From Pelagicoccus sp. SDUM812003 (lineage in GTDB: Bacteria; Verrucomicrobiota; Verrucomicrobiia; Opitutales; Opitutaceae), in the NCBI RefSeq assembly GCF_031127815.1, contig NZ_JARXHY010000005.1, positions 124,001-188,000 of the forward strand: a DNA stretch of 64,000 nucleotides, given 5' to 3'. The translations under genes and the position numbers were made by a program. Below, in pieces: positions 51,840 through 59,946 of this stretch. The notes under the pieces are model-generated. The model did not search any database and was not told the origin of the DNA. It saw nothing but the letters and a program-made list of their open reading frames with translations. Within the stretch, counting starts at the first letter, position 1, and each line of letters opens with the position of its first letter.

Positions 51840-54044
51840 CTACTCGAACAGCGGCAGGTGCGGGTTCGCGGCCAAGGAAAAGTGCTTGCGCTCCTTGTGC
51901 TCGCCCTTTTTGCCACGGTTGAAGCTGGAAACCGGACGATGGTAGCCCATGACCCGCGTCCAGACATGCGTATCCTTGCCGCATTGAGGACAGCACTCCT
52001 GCTCTCCCTTCAAGTATCCATGATCATCGCACACCGAGAAGACCGGGGTGATGGTCAGGTACGGAAGGCGGAAGTTGGTCAGGGCGCTTTTCACGAAGCG
52101 CTTGCAGGACTGACCACTTTCCAACTTCTCGTCCATGTAGAGATGCAGCACAGTGCCGCCCGTGTATTTCGTCTGCAAGGCATCCTGTTTTTCCAGTGCG
52201 TAGAACGGGTCGTCGGTGAAGCCCGCTGGCAGTTGACTGCTATTGGTGTAGTAGATGTTTTCGCCATCTCCTGATTGGATGATGCCCGGGAAGCGCTTTC
52301 GATCCTCCTTGGCGAAACGATAGGTGGTGCCCTCCGCTGGCGTGGCTTCCAGGTTGTAGAGGTTTCCCGTCTCTTCCTGAAACGCCTTCATGGTCTCGCG
52401 AATCATATCCAGCAGCTCGATGGCGAGCCGCTCCCCTTCTGTAGTCGCAATGTCGATACGACCATCGGAGAAATTCTGCAACATCTCGTTCATCCCGTTG
52501 ATGCCGATGGTGCTGAAGTGATTTCGAAAATGGGAAAGGTAGCGCTTGCTATAAGGGAAAAGGCCTCGATCGAAAAGCGTCTGCACGAAAGCGCGCTTCT
52601 TTTCCAGGGTTCCCTTCGCCAGTTTCATCAGGCGCAAGGTTTCCTCCTTCAGGCCATCCCAGTCATCTCGAAAGCGGTAGCCGAGACGGGCCAGGTTGAT
52701 GGTCACCACTCCGATGGAACCCGTCATCTCCGCCGAGCCGAACAGCCCGTTTCCGCGCTTCAGCAATTCACGAAGATCCAGCTGCAAGCGGCAGCACATG
52801 CTGCGCACCGCGTTGGGCTGGTAGGCGTCGGGATTGGGTACCTTGTTTCCCTCTTCGTCATACATCCACAAGCTGCCGAGGAAATTCTGGAAGTAGGAGT
52901 TCCCCACCTTGGCGGTGTTCTCGAACAAAGCGTCCGCCGCCGGCGAATCCCAATCGAAGTCCTCCGTTATGTTGACGGTGGGAATCGGAAAGGTGAAGGG
53001 CTGCTCGCAGCTATCTCCTTCCGTCATGACCTCGTAGTAGGCGATGTCGATCATCTCCATTTCCTTCTGGAAATGCTTGTAGCGCAGGTCGGTCAGCTTC
53101 TCCACGCCACGTTTTTGCGCCATGGCCTCCAGCTTCTCGTCGCTCACATTTTCAAAGAGATGACGGTAGTTACGGCTTGGATACTGATTCGCCAAATCCT
53201 GTGGCGGAGTGAAATCCAGCGTGATGTTGGTGAATGGGCTCTGTCCCCATCGAGCGGGTACGTTGAGATTGTAAACGAAACGGCGAATGGCCTTCTTCGT
53301 TTCCTTGTAGTCCAGCTGATCCTTGAAGAGCAAGGGGGCCAGATAGGTGTCGAAGGAGCTGAAGGCCTGGGCGCCGGCCCACTCGGATTGCAGAATTCCC
53401 AGGAAGTTCGCCATCTGCCCTAGGGCCTCATTGAAGTGATTCGCGGGTCGGCTTGAGACTCGACCGGCCACGCCGTTGAATCCTTCGTCGAGCAGGACCC
53501 GCAAGCTCCAGCCCGCGCAATAGCCCGAAAGACTGTCCAAGTCGTGAATATGGATGTCGGCAGAGCGATGGGCCTCGCCCTCCTCCTCCGTATAGACCTG
53601 ATCAAGCCAGTAGTTGGCGATGAGCTTGCCAGCGGATTGGTTGATCAGTCCGGCATGGCTGTAGCCTACGTTGGCGTTGGCGTTGATGCGCCAGTCCACC
53701 TTGTCGATGTATTCGGAAATGCTGTGCTTCACGCTCACCAGCGAGTCACGCGATTCGCCGCTGGCCTCGCTCCCGCCTTCGTCCTTGGTCTGACTCCAAA
53801 ACGCCTTCAGCGCCGAGAGCATGCCCATGGCGGCCAGCTCTTCCTCGGCCACCTGGTATTCGTTGAGGATTTCGCCATCCCGCTCCTGACGCTGCAGACG
53901 CTGAGCGATATTGGCATAGAGCGTGGCGGAAAACGGGGTGCAACTCTCCTTCAGAGCCAGCTGCAAACGATCACGCAGGCGATCGGAAAGGTGAAAACGC
54001 AGGAGGGAGGAATCCGATGTGGGGGCGGTGGAGGTATTTTTCAT
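51840..54044 (-). CDS. nrdD: Anaerobic ribonucleoside-triphosphate reductase
   Basis: 734 residues from the ATG at 54044. An upstream in-frame ATG at 54200 would add non-conserved residues and include the NrdR-like boxes in coding sequence, so it is rejected. It reduces NTPs to dNTPs anaerobically. Seen: WRINANANVGYSHAGLINQSAGKLIANYWLD, ADIHIHDLDSLSGYCAGWSL, NLNVPARWGQSPFTNITLD, and the C-terminal zinc site (CDDHG...ECCPQCG). The glycyl radical lies in RVMGYHRPVSSFNRGKKGE, at Gly 711. The first 90 residues do not show a classical ATP-cone, so the usual activity-regulating domain may be missing or degenerate. It forms an operon with nrdG, preceded by NrdR-like boxes. Confidence 0.95.
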   Translation of the reverse strand: MKNTSTAPTSDSSLLRFHLSDRLRDRLQLALKESCTPFSATLYANIAQRLQRQERDGEILNEYQVAEEELAAMGMLSALKAFWSQTKDEGGSEASGESRDSLVSVKHSISEYIDKVDWRINANANVGYSHAGLINQSAGKLIANYWLDQVYTEEEGEAHRSADIHIHDLDSLSGYCAGWSLRVLLDEGFNGVAGRVSSRPANHFNEALGQMANFLGILQSEWAGAQAFSSFDTYLAPLLFKDQLDYKETKKAIRRFVYNLNVPARWGQSPFTNITLDFTPPQDLANQYPSRNYRHLFENVSDEKLEAMAQKRGVEKLTDLRYKHFQKEMEMIDIAYYEVMTEGDSCEQPFTFPIPTVNITEDFDWDSPAADALFENTAKVGNSYFQNFLGSLWMYDEEGNKVPNPDAYQPNAVRSMCCRLQLDLRELLKRGNGLFGSAEMTGSIGVVTINLARLGYRFRDDWDGLKEETLRLMKLAKGTLEKKRAFVQTLFDRGLFPYSKRYLSHFRNHFSTIGINGMNEMLQNFSDGRIDIATTEGERLAIELLDMIRETMKAFQEETGNLYNLEATPAEGTTYRFAKEDRKRFPGIIQSGDGENIYYTNSSQLPAGFTDDPFYALEKQDALQTKYTGGTVLHLYMDEKLESGQSCKRFVKSALTNFRLPYLTITPVFSVCDDHGYLKGEQECCPQCGKDTHVWTRVMGYHRPVSSFNRGKKGEHKERKHFSLAANPHLPLFE

Positions 54045-54055
54045 ATCAAGACACA

Positions 54056-54101
54056 ACCCCATATGTTGTGGTCTTTTTTCAAACAACCACAATATAGTGG
54101 A
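54056..54101 (-). promoter_or_regulatory. NrdR-like box pair upstream of nrdD
   Basis: One good dyad, CCACAATATAGTGG (54087-54100), resembles the NrdR consensus ACACwATATwTwGTGT. A second, weaker one is at 54056-54071 (ACCCCATATGTTGTGG). Centres are 30 bases apart, close to the three-turn spacing of known NrdR box pairs. The second ends 12 bases from the nrdD start codon. NrdR would repress at high dATP. Confidence 0.55.
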
Positions 54102-54266
54102 TATCCGTCGAATCGGGCAGGTAGATTCGACGCTAATAAAACGCAGCGCTCCCCCTAATCTCAGAGCGCTGGATATCCCGCAAAGCGGGTCTCCGTGCAT
54201 GCCCGCAACGCGAGCTCAGGGGCCATCGCGGAAGGCGAAACCCGACGGGCGAGGCGGCTTCGCGGG

Positions 54267-54788
54267 CTACGCGAGCTTGCGAGCAAGCGAAAGGAAATCG
54301 TTCCCGAACTGCTGCAAACGTCCGGCGATCTCAGATTTCAACTCCGGCCCATCCCAATCCGCTCCGGTGGTGTACACGAATCGCGGCAGAATGATCACGC
54401 GAAAATCGAGCATCAGCGCGTTGGCTATCGCCATGGGCGACATGTAGCTCATAGCTCCGCCCGCCGAGCAAAGGATGCCAGCGACCTTGCCTTCCATCTT
54501 GCGTCCGGAGAGCTCCATCCAGTTCTTCAAGGCCGCATTCATCCCGTAGTTGTAGATCGGCGTGGCGATCACGTAAGCGTCCGCGCTCTCCATGCGCTCG
54601 TTGAGAGCCACCGTGTTGGGATCTCCATAGGCCGCTCCCCCATCGCAGATGGGCAGCGGCAGCTCCTGCAGGTCGATGAAGTCCACCGAAACGCCCTCGG
54701 CGCTAGCGAGCTGATTTTCGAGGGCTCGAGCCACGTCGCGGCTTTTGCTTTGCGGATTCAAACTGGAGCTGATGATGGCGATGTTCAT
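54267..54788 (-). CDS. NAD(P)H-dependent FMN reductase family flavoprotein
   Basis: 173 residues from the ATG at 54788; two Met codons lie two apart. Flavodoxin-like fold: MNIAIISSSLNPQSKSRDVARAL is the FMN phosphate-binding loop, ICDGGAAYGDPN, and ESADAYVIATPIYNYGMNAALKNWMELSG is the family's second flavin loop. Members reduce FMN, quinones or azo compounds with NAD(P)H. Start and length are typical for the SsuE/WrbA-like NADPH-dependent reductases. The gene lies upstream of nrdD on the same strand with a 222-base gap that contains the nrdD control region, so it is a separate unit. Confidence 0.87.
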   Translation of the reverse strand: MNIAIISSSLNPQSKSRDVARALENQLASAEGVSVDFIDLQELPLPICDGGAAYGDPNTVALNERMESADAYVIATPIYNYGMNAALKNWMELSGRKMEGKVAGILCSAGGAMSYMSPMAIANALMLDFRVIILPRFVYTTGADWDGPELKSEIAGRLQQFGNDFLSLARKLA

Positions 54789-54897
54789 TAGCAAGTTCTT
54801 TCTTTTCTAATCGGAGAAAGTCAACGGATTCCTGTTCCCCGCGACTGCGTACGATTTCACTCGCTTCCGGAGCCGACTTCCAACTGAGATTCCCTCG

Positions 54898-55545
54898 ATG
54901 CCTCTCGAACGAATTGAAATGAAACTCGAGCCCGCTCGGCCTAGCGACCGGATCCATCGATTTCTCGAGGAGGCGGATCGCTGGATCGACCGATTCTTCG
55001 AGCAAAAGCGAAACCGGCGTCTCCCGCGCTACATCCCCAGCGATCCTCTGCTGGTGTATTCCGCTCTCAACTACATAGAAGCTCATCAGCTCGCCTTGGG
55101 GAAAACTTTCTGCGAATGGGGTAGCGGCTTTGGCGTATCCACCGGTCTGGCTTCCCTGCTCGGCTATCAAGCCTACGGAATAGAGATTCAGGAGGAGCTG
55201 CATGAGCGGGCGGTGGAACTTGCGAAATCCGAACGCATCGACGCCCAGTTTCTCAACAACTCCTATCTCCCCGAAGGTTTCGAGTTCTACGAGGGTCACG
55301 GCACAAACCGACTCATCGCTCCATCGGATTTGAAACGACGGCAGCGGTCTCTCGCCTACAGCTTGCAGTACGAAGAGATGGACATCGAGATAGAGGAGAT
55401 CGACATCTTCTACGTCTACCCCTGGCCAGAAGAGCAGGAGCTGATGCTCGAACTGTTCGATGCGGTCGCGGCTGAGGACGCCCTGCTGCTCGCCTACTTC
55501 GGGCCCGGCGACATCAGTCTCTTTCGCAAGTACCTCGACGACTGA
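54898..55545 (+). CDS. SAM methyltransferase-like protein
   Basis: 215 residues. The nucleotide-binding signature is visible at LALGKTFCEWGSGFGVSTGLASLLGYQAYGIEIQEELHERAVELA, where EWGSGFG stands for motif I and GIEIQ for the acidic end of strand 2, as in class I SAM methyltransferases. The second half has no methyltransferase-specific motif I know; DIEIEEIDIFYVYPWPEEQELMLELFD could cover motifs II and III. An N-terminal helix with RFLEEADRWIDRFFEQKR precedes it. Substrate unknown. It is divergent from the FMN reductase gene (109 bases) and convergent with the M16 protease gene. Confidence 0.75.
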   Translation: MPLERIEMKLEPARPSDRIHRFLEEADRWIDRFFEQKRNRRLPRYIPSDPLLVYSALNYIEAHQLALGKTFCEWGSGFGVSTGLASLLGYQAYGIEIQEELHERAVELAKSERIDAQFLNNSYLPEGFEFYEGHGTNRLIAPSDLKRRQRSLAYSLQYEEMDIEIEEIDIFYVYPWPEEQELMLELFDAVAAEDALLLAYFGPGDISLFRKYLDD

Positions 55546-55581
55546 GCTGGCAAAAAAGACGCGCCCCTGCGACTCGACTCC

Positions 55582-58458
55582 CTACTTGTCCTCCGATGCC
55601 CCGGAGCGAAACTCCCGACTCCAGACCGGCCGCTCCGCCAAGTTGGCCGTCATCGCCGGCACGATCGCTACCGCCAAGGCTTGGTCGCGTTTCAGAAAGC
55701 GCTTCGCTACTGCCTGCACTTCCTCGGCAGTCATGCTCGAAAGCAAACCATCGCGATAGCGTATCGCGTTTTCCAATACTTCAGGATACTCCTGCAACCC
55801 GTACAGGACATGCTCCAGAAGATAGCCATTGTCCTTCCATGCCTGTCTCAGCCCCTCTTCCATCGGCGCCACCGCCTTGCGCACTTCATCATCCGAAATC
55901 GCCGTAGACGCCAGTTCATCCGAGATCTCAAGAACCGCATCCAGGATCTTTCCCGCGTCCTGCTTTAGACAATCGATATCCGCTCTCACGTGGCGAAGGG
56001 TTTCGTAGGCCGAAAACGTGACGTAGCTCACCGTGGGAGCGTAGGTCGCCCCCATCTCTTCGCGAACCTTCTCGCGTATTCTCGTCTCCAATACGGAACT
56101 CAGCACATACAACGCGGCGCTTTCGCGCTGCGTAAGCTCCTCCTGAATCGTCCAGACGATGACCGACGCCGCATTGTCGCCCTTTCCATTCTGGTATTCG
56201 ATGAGCCGTTTTCCCGTTTGCGGCGTCACTCTCAGCCTTCGAGCGGAATCGAAGGCGCTTTTGTGATCCTCCCTCATCGGCAATGCTCCCAAGGTTTGAG
56301 CGACGAGCTCGACCACTTCGTCTTCGTTCACATCCCCGACCAGAGCGACTTCCAAATATCCACGCTTGAACGAGTCGCCAAGCCACGCGCTGATTTCCGA
56401 AGGATCGACCTGCTCGATATCTCGCAAAGACGGAGCATGAAAGCGGGGCTGATCGGGATAGATGAGCCGATAGAGATCGCGATATCCTTCGTTCATGCCG
56501 TCCGGCTCCAACTCCCTTGATTGGGTCAGCTTGGATTGAGCGAGCTCGAAGGCGTCCCGATCCACCCGCGGATCGAGAAGGTATTCGGCGACGATCTTCA
56601 GGAACTCGTCCAAACCATCGGTTGGGGCCAGAGCGCGGTAGGTGAACGCGTCATGATCCTCCACTCCGAAGACGAAGGAAGAAACATTGTCTCGAAGTTC
56701 CTGATACACGTCCTCGATATCATGGTTTCCAAAACCGCTGCGAAACAGAGCGGGCATCGCCAAGGCATGCGTGCCAGGGTTGCTATCGGTAAACGCGAGC
56801 ATGCCTCCGCCCACCCGCACCAAGGCCCGCACCGTATCCTTCTCGTTTTCGGTACGCATCAGCGTTAGGCGGGCGTTGTTGGAAAAACGAAAAGTCTTCG
56901 CTCCGATTTCCGTGAGTTCCGTTTCCTCGACCACCGTTCCGGGCGTTCCGAAATTTGAATACTGAAACGACTCGGCGAAATTCGGCACGTAGGGCATCAC
57001 TACAAACTTCCGATCCCCCTTGATTCGCGCTTTCAGAAGGTCCGTATCAAAAGGCTGCTTGAAGTCTCCTGCCGCGAAATACGCGAGTCGTTTGGATTCC
57101 CACACCTCGCGAAAGGCGGCGTTCACCTCCTCCAGTTTCAGCTCCTCGATGAAGGTTTGCATCTGCTCGAAAAAGTCGCGCTTTCCCGCATAGACCCGAT
57201 CCGAAGCGATGGAATCCACCAGATCGTCAATCAGAAATCGGGGTTCGGCAGTCTCGTAGCGAGCGGCCGCCATGCGATTGCTCTTCAGCCAGTTTTCGCG
57301 CAGGCGTTCCAATTCCTGTGGGGTGAACCCGTGCTGCGTGGCCTGCCTCAAGAGCTGATCCATCCAGATGAACGCCTCCCACCAGTACTCGCCGCCGGAA
57401 CTGATGGTCAGCTGGCAATAGGCCAGATCGTAGATGCGGCTATAGGTCGCGAAATTGTCGCTCATCCCGTCGATAAGCGAACGGCAGCGCTCGTTGAAGA
57501 TGGAGGTCGCGAACGAGCGAAGCGCATCGCTTCGACGACGCTCCCAATTGTCGCGCCGCTGGCGATCGTCCCAGGGCCGAGAGAGCTCTAGCGTGAATCG
57601 CTCCACGCCAGCGACATCCACCGAGCCCATGCGAAACGGCTTCGATCGAGTCAGCTTCCCCAACTTGCGCTTGGCAGGTTTTCCGCGAGGCTTCTCCATG
57701 GATGAAAACGCGGTCTCGATCTCCGCCTGCATCGATTCCACATCGAAGTCGCCCACCACCACCAAAGTCATGAGGTCCGGCCGGTACCACTTTTGGTAAA
57801 ACTCGATCAACTGCTCGCGCGATACGTTCTTCACCACCGACTGCAACCCGATCGGATGCCGGTCGGCCAGCCGTGTGCCATCGAAATAGAAGCGAAACGA
57901 TTCCTGCGAAACCAAGGCGCTAGGCGACTCTCTGGCCTGACGCTCCCGTGAAATCACCTCGCGCTCCGTATCCACTCGTTCCTCACTGAAGAGGATGCCA
58001 TCGGAGTAGTCGCGAAAAAGCCGCAAGCCCTGCCGAATCAGGGACAGATCCTTTTGCGGCAGCTCGAGATGATAGACCGTCTTGTCATGGTAAGTGAAGG
58101 CATTGACATCGGTCCCATAACTCATGCCGAGCCGCTGAAAGAAGGCGATCAGCTCGCCAGGAGCGAAGTTTCGCGTGCCCTCGAAGGCCATATGCTCGAT
58201 GAAATGGGCCACCCCACGCTCGTCCTCCTTTTCGTCCAACGAGCCGACCTCCACCAGCAGACGCATGCTGATGATGCCCTGCTTCGCCCGATGGGGCTTC
58301 AGAGCGTAGCCAAACCCGTTTTCCAGCTCGCCCCAAACGATGGACGGGTCCGGCGAAATGTCGCTGCGCTCATGCGGCCAATCGGCCCGCTTGGCAGCGA
58401 ACACCGACAAGGGAATCGCTACCAGCAGTACGACGATCGCTAGACTCCGCGTTCTCAT
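55582..58458 (-). CDS. M16-family metallopeptidase, exported
   Basis: 958 residues. Signal peptide (MRTRSLAIVVLLVAIPLSVFA) then two to four M16 repeats. The zinc motif HFIEH at 85-89 (H85, E88, H89) sits in GVAHFIEHMAFEGTRNF, and the downstream second-ligand Glu region is in VDTEREVISRERQARESPSALV. The C-terminal half continues as the inactive partner domain (TSPTDGLDEFLKIVAEYL... and LEVALVGDVNEDEVVELV), so one polypeptide forms the clamshell, as in pitrilysin. It likely degrades peptides in the periplasm. It follows the beta-propeller gene by 23 bases on the same strand, suggesting co-expression. Confidence 0.9.
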   Translation of the reverse strand: MRTRSLAIVVLLVAIPLSVFAAKRADWPHERSDISPDPSIVWGELENGFGYALKPHRAKQGIISMRLLVEVGSLDEKEDERGVAHFIEHMAFEGTRNFAPGELIAFFQRLGMSYGTDVNAFTYHDKTVYHLELPQKDLSLIRQGLRLFRDYSDGILFSEERVDTEREVISRERQARESPSALVSQESFRFYFDGTRLADRHPIGLQSVVKNVSREQLIEFYQKWYRPDLMTLVVVGDFDVESMQAEIETAFSSMEKPRGKPAKRKLGKLTRSKPFRMGSVDVAGVERFTLELSRPWDDRQRRDNWERRRSDALRSFATSIFNERCRSLIDGMSDNFATYSRIYDLAYCQLTISSGGEYWWEAFIWMDQLLRQATQHGFTPQELERLRENWLKSNRMAAARYETAEPRFLIDDLVDSIASDRVYAGKRDFFEQMQTFIEELKLEEVNAAFREVWESKRLAYFAAGDFKQPFDTDLLKARIKGDRKFVVMPYVPNFAESFQYSNFGTPGTVVEETELTEIGAKTFRFSNNARLTLMRTENEKDTVRALVRVGGGMLAFTDSNPGTHALAMPALFRSGFGNHDIEDVYQELRDNVSSFVFGVEDHDAFTYRALAPTDGLDEFLKIVAEYLLDPRVDRDAFELAQSKLTQSRELEPDGMNEGYRDLYRLIYPDQPRFHAPSLRDIEQVDPSEISAWLGDSFKRGYLEVALVGDVNEDEVVELVAQTLGALPMREDHKSAFDSARRLRVTPQTGKRLIEYQNGKGDNAASVIVWTIQEELTQRESAALYVLSSVLETRIREKVREEMGATYAPTVSYVTFSAYETLRHVRADIDCLKQDAGKILDAVLEISDELASTAISDDEVRKAVAPMEEGLRQAWKDNGYLLEHVLYGLQEYPEVLENAIRYRDGLLSSMTAEEVQAVAKRFLKRDQALAVAIVPAMTANLAERPVWSREFRSGASEDK

Positions 58459-58481
58459 CCCTTCCCCTCCCGTTCAGCTGC

Positions 58482-59597
58482 TCAGTATCCAGATGGCAAG
58501 GTCACGATGCTCACCCTCTGCCCTTTGCCCAGTCCCGCGTCGCTGCTCTGTTCCGGAACTGCTAGCAAGATCGATCCATCCTTCATCGGCGCCAGAGCGA
58601 ACTTGCCCGGAGTCGAGAAATCCCGCTGCGGTCGAAACCGAATCGAACGCGTATCCTTCTTGCCTTTCGGAAACATCAGCTCGCCCGAATTGCCCACGAG
58701 CAGGACGCGGTTTGTAGGCGTGATCTGGATACCCGACAGGGCAGTGATGCCTCGCACGATCGTCTGCATGGATTCTATGCCTTCGTATTTGCCTGCTTCG
58801 ATGCGAAAGACGGATCCGCTCGGACGCCCTTGCGTGTGATTGGTTATGAAATACAGCATATCTTCGCTTTCGCGATAGATCATATCCGAAGGCAAGCTGG
58901 TGGTGCGGATGAATTCGACCTTCTTGGGCACCCCATCCGAAAGCAGTTCCTGCACCGATTCCGAATCGATGCGCCAGATGCCCGGACGCCCCGGCTGCCG
59001 CCTGTCGAACATGTGACCGCCGACCCCGGATTCCCCGATGTAAAGATTGCCCTTGGTATCGAAACACAAACTCGAGGGGGCCAGCAGGCTTTGCTTGCCG
59101 TCGAGGGTCACCTTGCTGTTCGGGCTAAGATCGATCTTCTTGATCACCCGTCCTCGGTTCGGATCGATCACAAGCAATCCGATCATGATGCGCGACAAAT
59201 CCTTCAGCGCTCGACCCGCGCTGTCCTGCACCAGCGGGGAGCCCACCACCATGAAGAGAGCGCCTTGGGGCACGTTTCCGTAGCGTACCGGAGAAAAGTC
59301 CATATCGATGGGGGCGGTCAGGGAGGTGACGAATCTCATGCTGTCCACGCTCACCTGCCCCGAAGCGTCCACCGAAAGCTTGCTGAGGAAGCTCTCGCTT
59401 CGCAACGTGCCCGCTTCCCCCTGGGAGTGGTTGATAACGAACAAGTAGCGCTGATCCGGGCTGAACACCGCGGCGGTGGGCCGAAGGAAGCCATCCAGCT
59501 GCTGCGTCACTTGCGGTCGATTCTGAGCTTGAAGGCCAGCGCAAAAAACGGCTAGGGCCATCCCTATCAGGGCGAAAAAACGAGGTTTTTGAGTCAT
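58482..59597 (-). CDS. Exported beta-propeller-like protein, function unknown
   Basis: 371 residues from the ATG at 59597, preceded by a signal peptide (MTQKPRFFALIGMALAVFCAGLQAQ). An in-frame ATG at 59687 would add 30 residues encoded by a hairpin region, so it is rejected. The body has repeated strands ending in aromatic/Asp patterns: PTAAVFSPDQRYLFVINHSQ, SLCFDTKGNLYIGESGVGG, DMIYRESEDMLYFITNHTQG, ALSGIQITPTNRVLLVGNSGEL. This suits NHL/SMP-30-like propellers that bind or act on sugars or lactones. No catalytic set is recognised. A terminator-type hairpin lies 42 bases upstream. It is directly followed by the M16 protease gene, so both may act in the periplasm. Confidence 0.7.
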   Translation of the reverse strand: MTQKPRFFALIGMALAVFCAGLQAQNRPQVTQQLDGFLRPTAAVFSPDQRYLFVINHSQGEAGTLRSESFLSKLSVDASGQVSVDSMRFVTSLTAPIDMDFSPVRYGNVPQGALFMVVGSPLVQDSAGRALKDLSRIMIGLLVIDPNRGRVIKKIDLSPNSKVTLDGKQSLLAPSSLCFDTKGNLYIGESGVGGHMFDRRQPGRPGIWRIDSESVQELLSDGVPKKVEFIRTTSLPSDMIYRESEDMLYFITNHTQGRPSGSVFRIEAGKYEGIESMQTIVRGITALSGIQITPTNRVLLVGNSGELMFPKGKKDTRSIRFRPQRDFSTPGKFALAPMKDGSILLAVPEQSSDAGLGKGQRVSIVTLPSGY

Positions 59598-59855
59598 AGT
59601 TCGGTCGTCTAGGTGAATCCCAGCCTTCGGTATCGGGTAAAACGGCTGGAAATGCTTCCAGCCTCGAAAATGCGTGAATCTCTCCATATGCCAAGCCTCG
59701 TTTTGCGACTCGAACGCAGCCTCGGCGTAGAAGTATCCACTCCATAGCGGAGAGAGAAGAGAAGCGAAGAAATGGCGGCCGGGCTGCCAAAAGGCTCGGC
59801 GACGAACCGAAAGTGGACATGTCCCGTTTCGAGCGAGCGCATGAAATCGGCCAGC
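59598..59855 (-). other. Leader region of the propeller gene
   Basis: About 258 bases without a gene, between the glgP terminator and the propeller gene. It ends in a hairpin with a T run (59640-59663) in front of the start codon, and otherwise shows a purine-rich stretch on the plus strand (59750-59770). No riboswitch class is recognised. Confidence 0.4.
59640..59663 (-). terminator. Terminator-like hairpin upstream of the propeller gene
   Basis: Perfect eight-base arms GGCTGGAA (59644-59651) and TTCCAGCC (59656-59663) with loop ATGC. On the minus strand the stem is followed by GTTTTACC. It lies between the glgP terminator and the propeller start, so it either ends a small RNA or attenuates the downstream gene. 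Confidence 0.6.
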
Positions 59856-59886
59856 TAAAAGCCGTCTCCCGCAGACAGGAGACGGC
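59856..59886 (-). terminator. Terminator of glgP
   Basis: Ten-pair stem AGCCGTCTCC (59859-59868) / GGAGACGGCT (59877-59886), loop of eight, followed by TTT on the minus strand; 61 bases past the glgP stop. Confidence 0.85.
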
Positions 59887-59946
59887 TGAAATCATGTCAG
59901 CTTTCGCAGGCTATGCGGCCGCCAGCGAAAGCAGTTGGCGCGCTGC

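Noticed and set aside
54056-54200. Longer nrdD start at 54200
   Set aside because: Adds 52 non-conserved residues and would place NrdR-like boxes inside the coding region.
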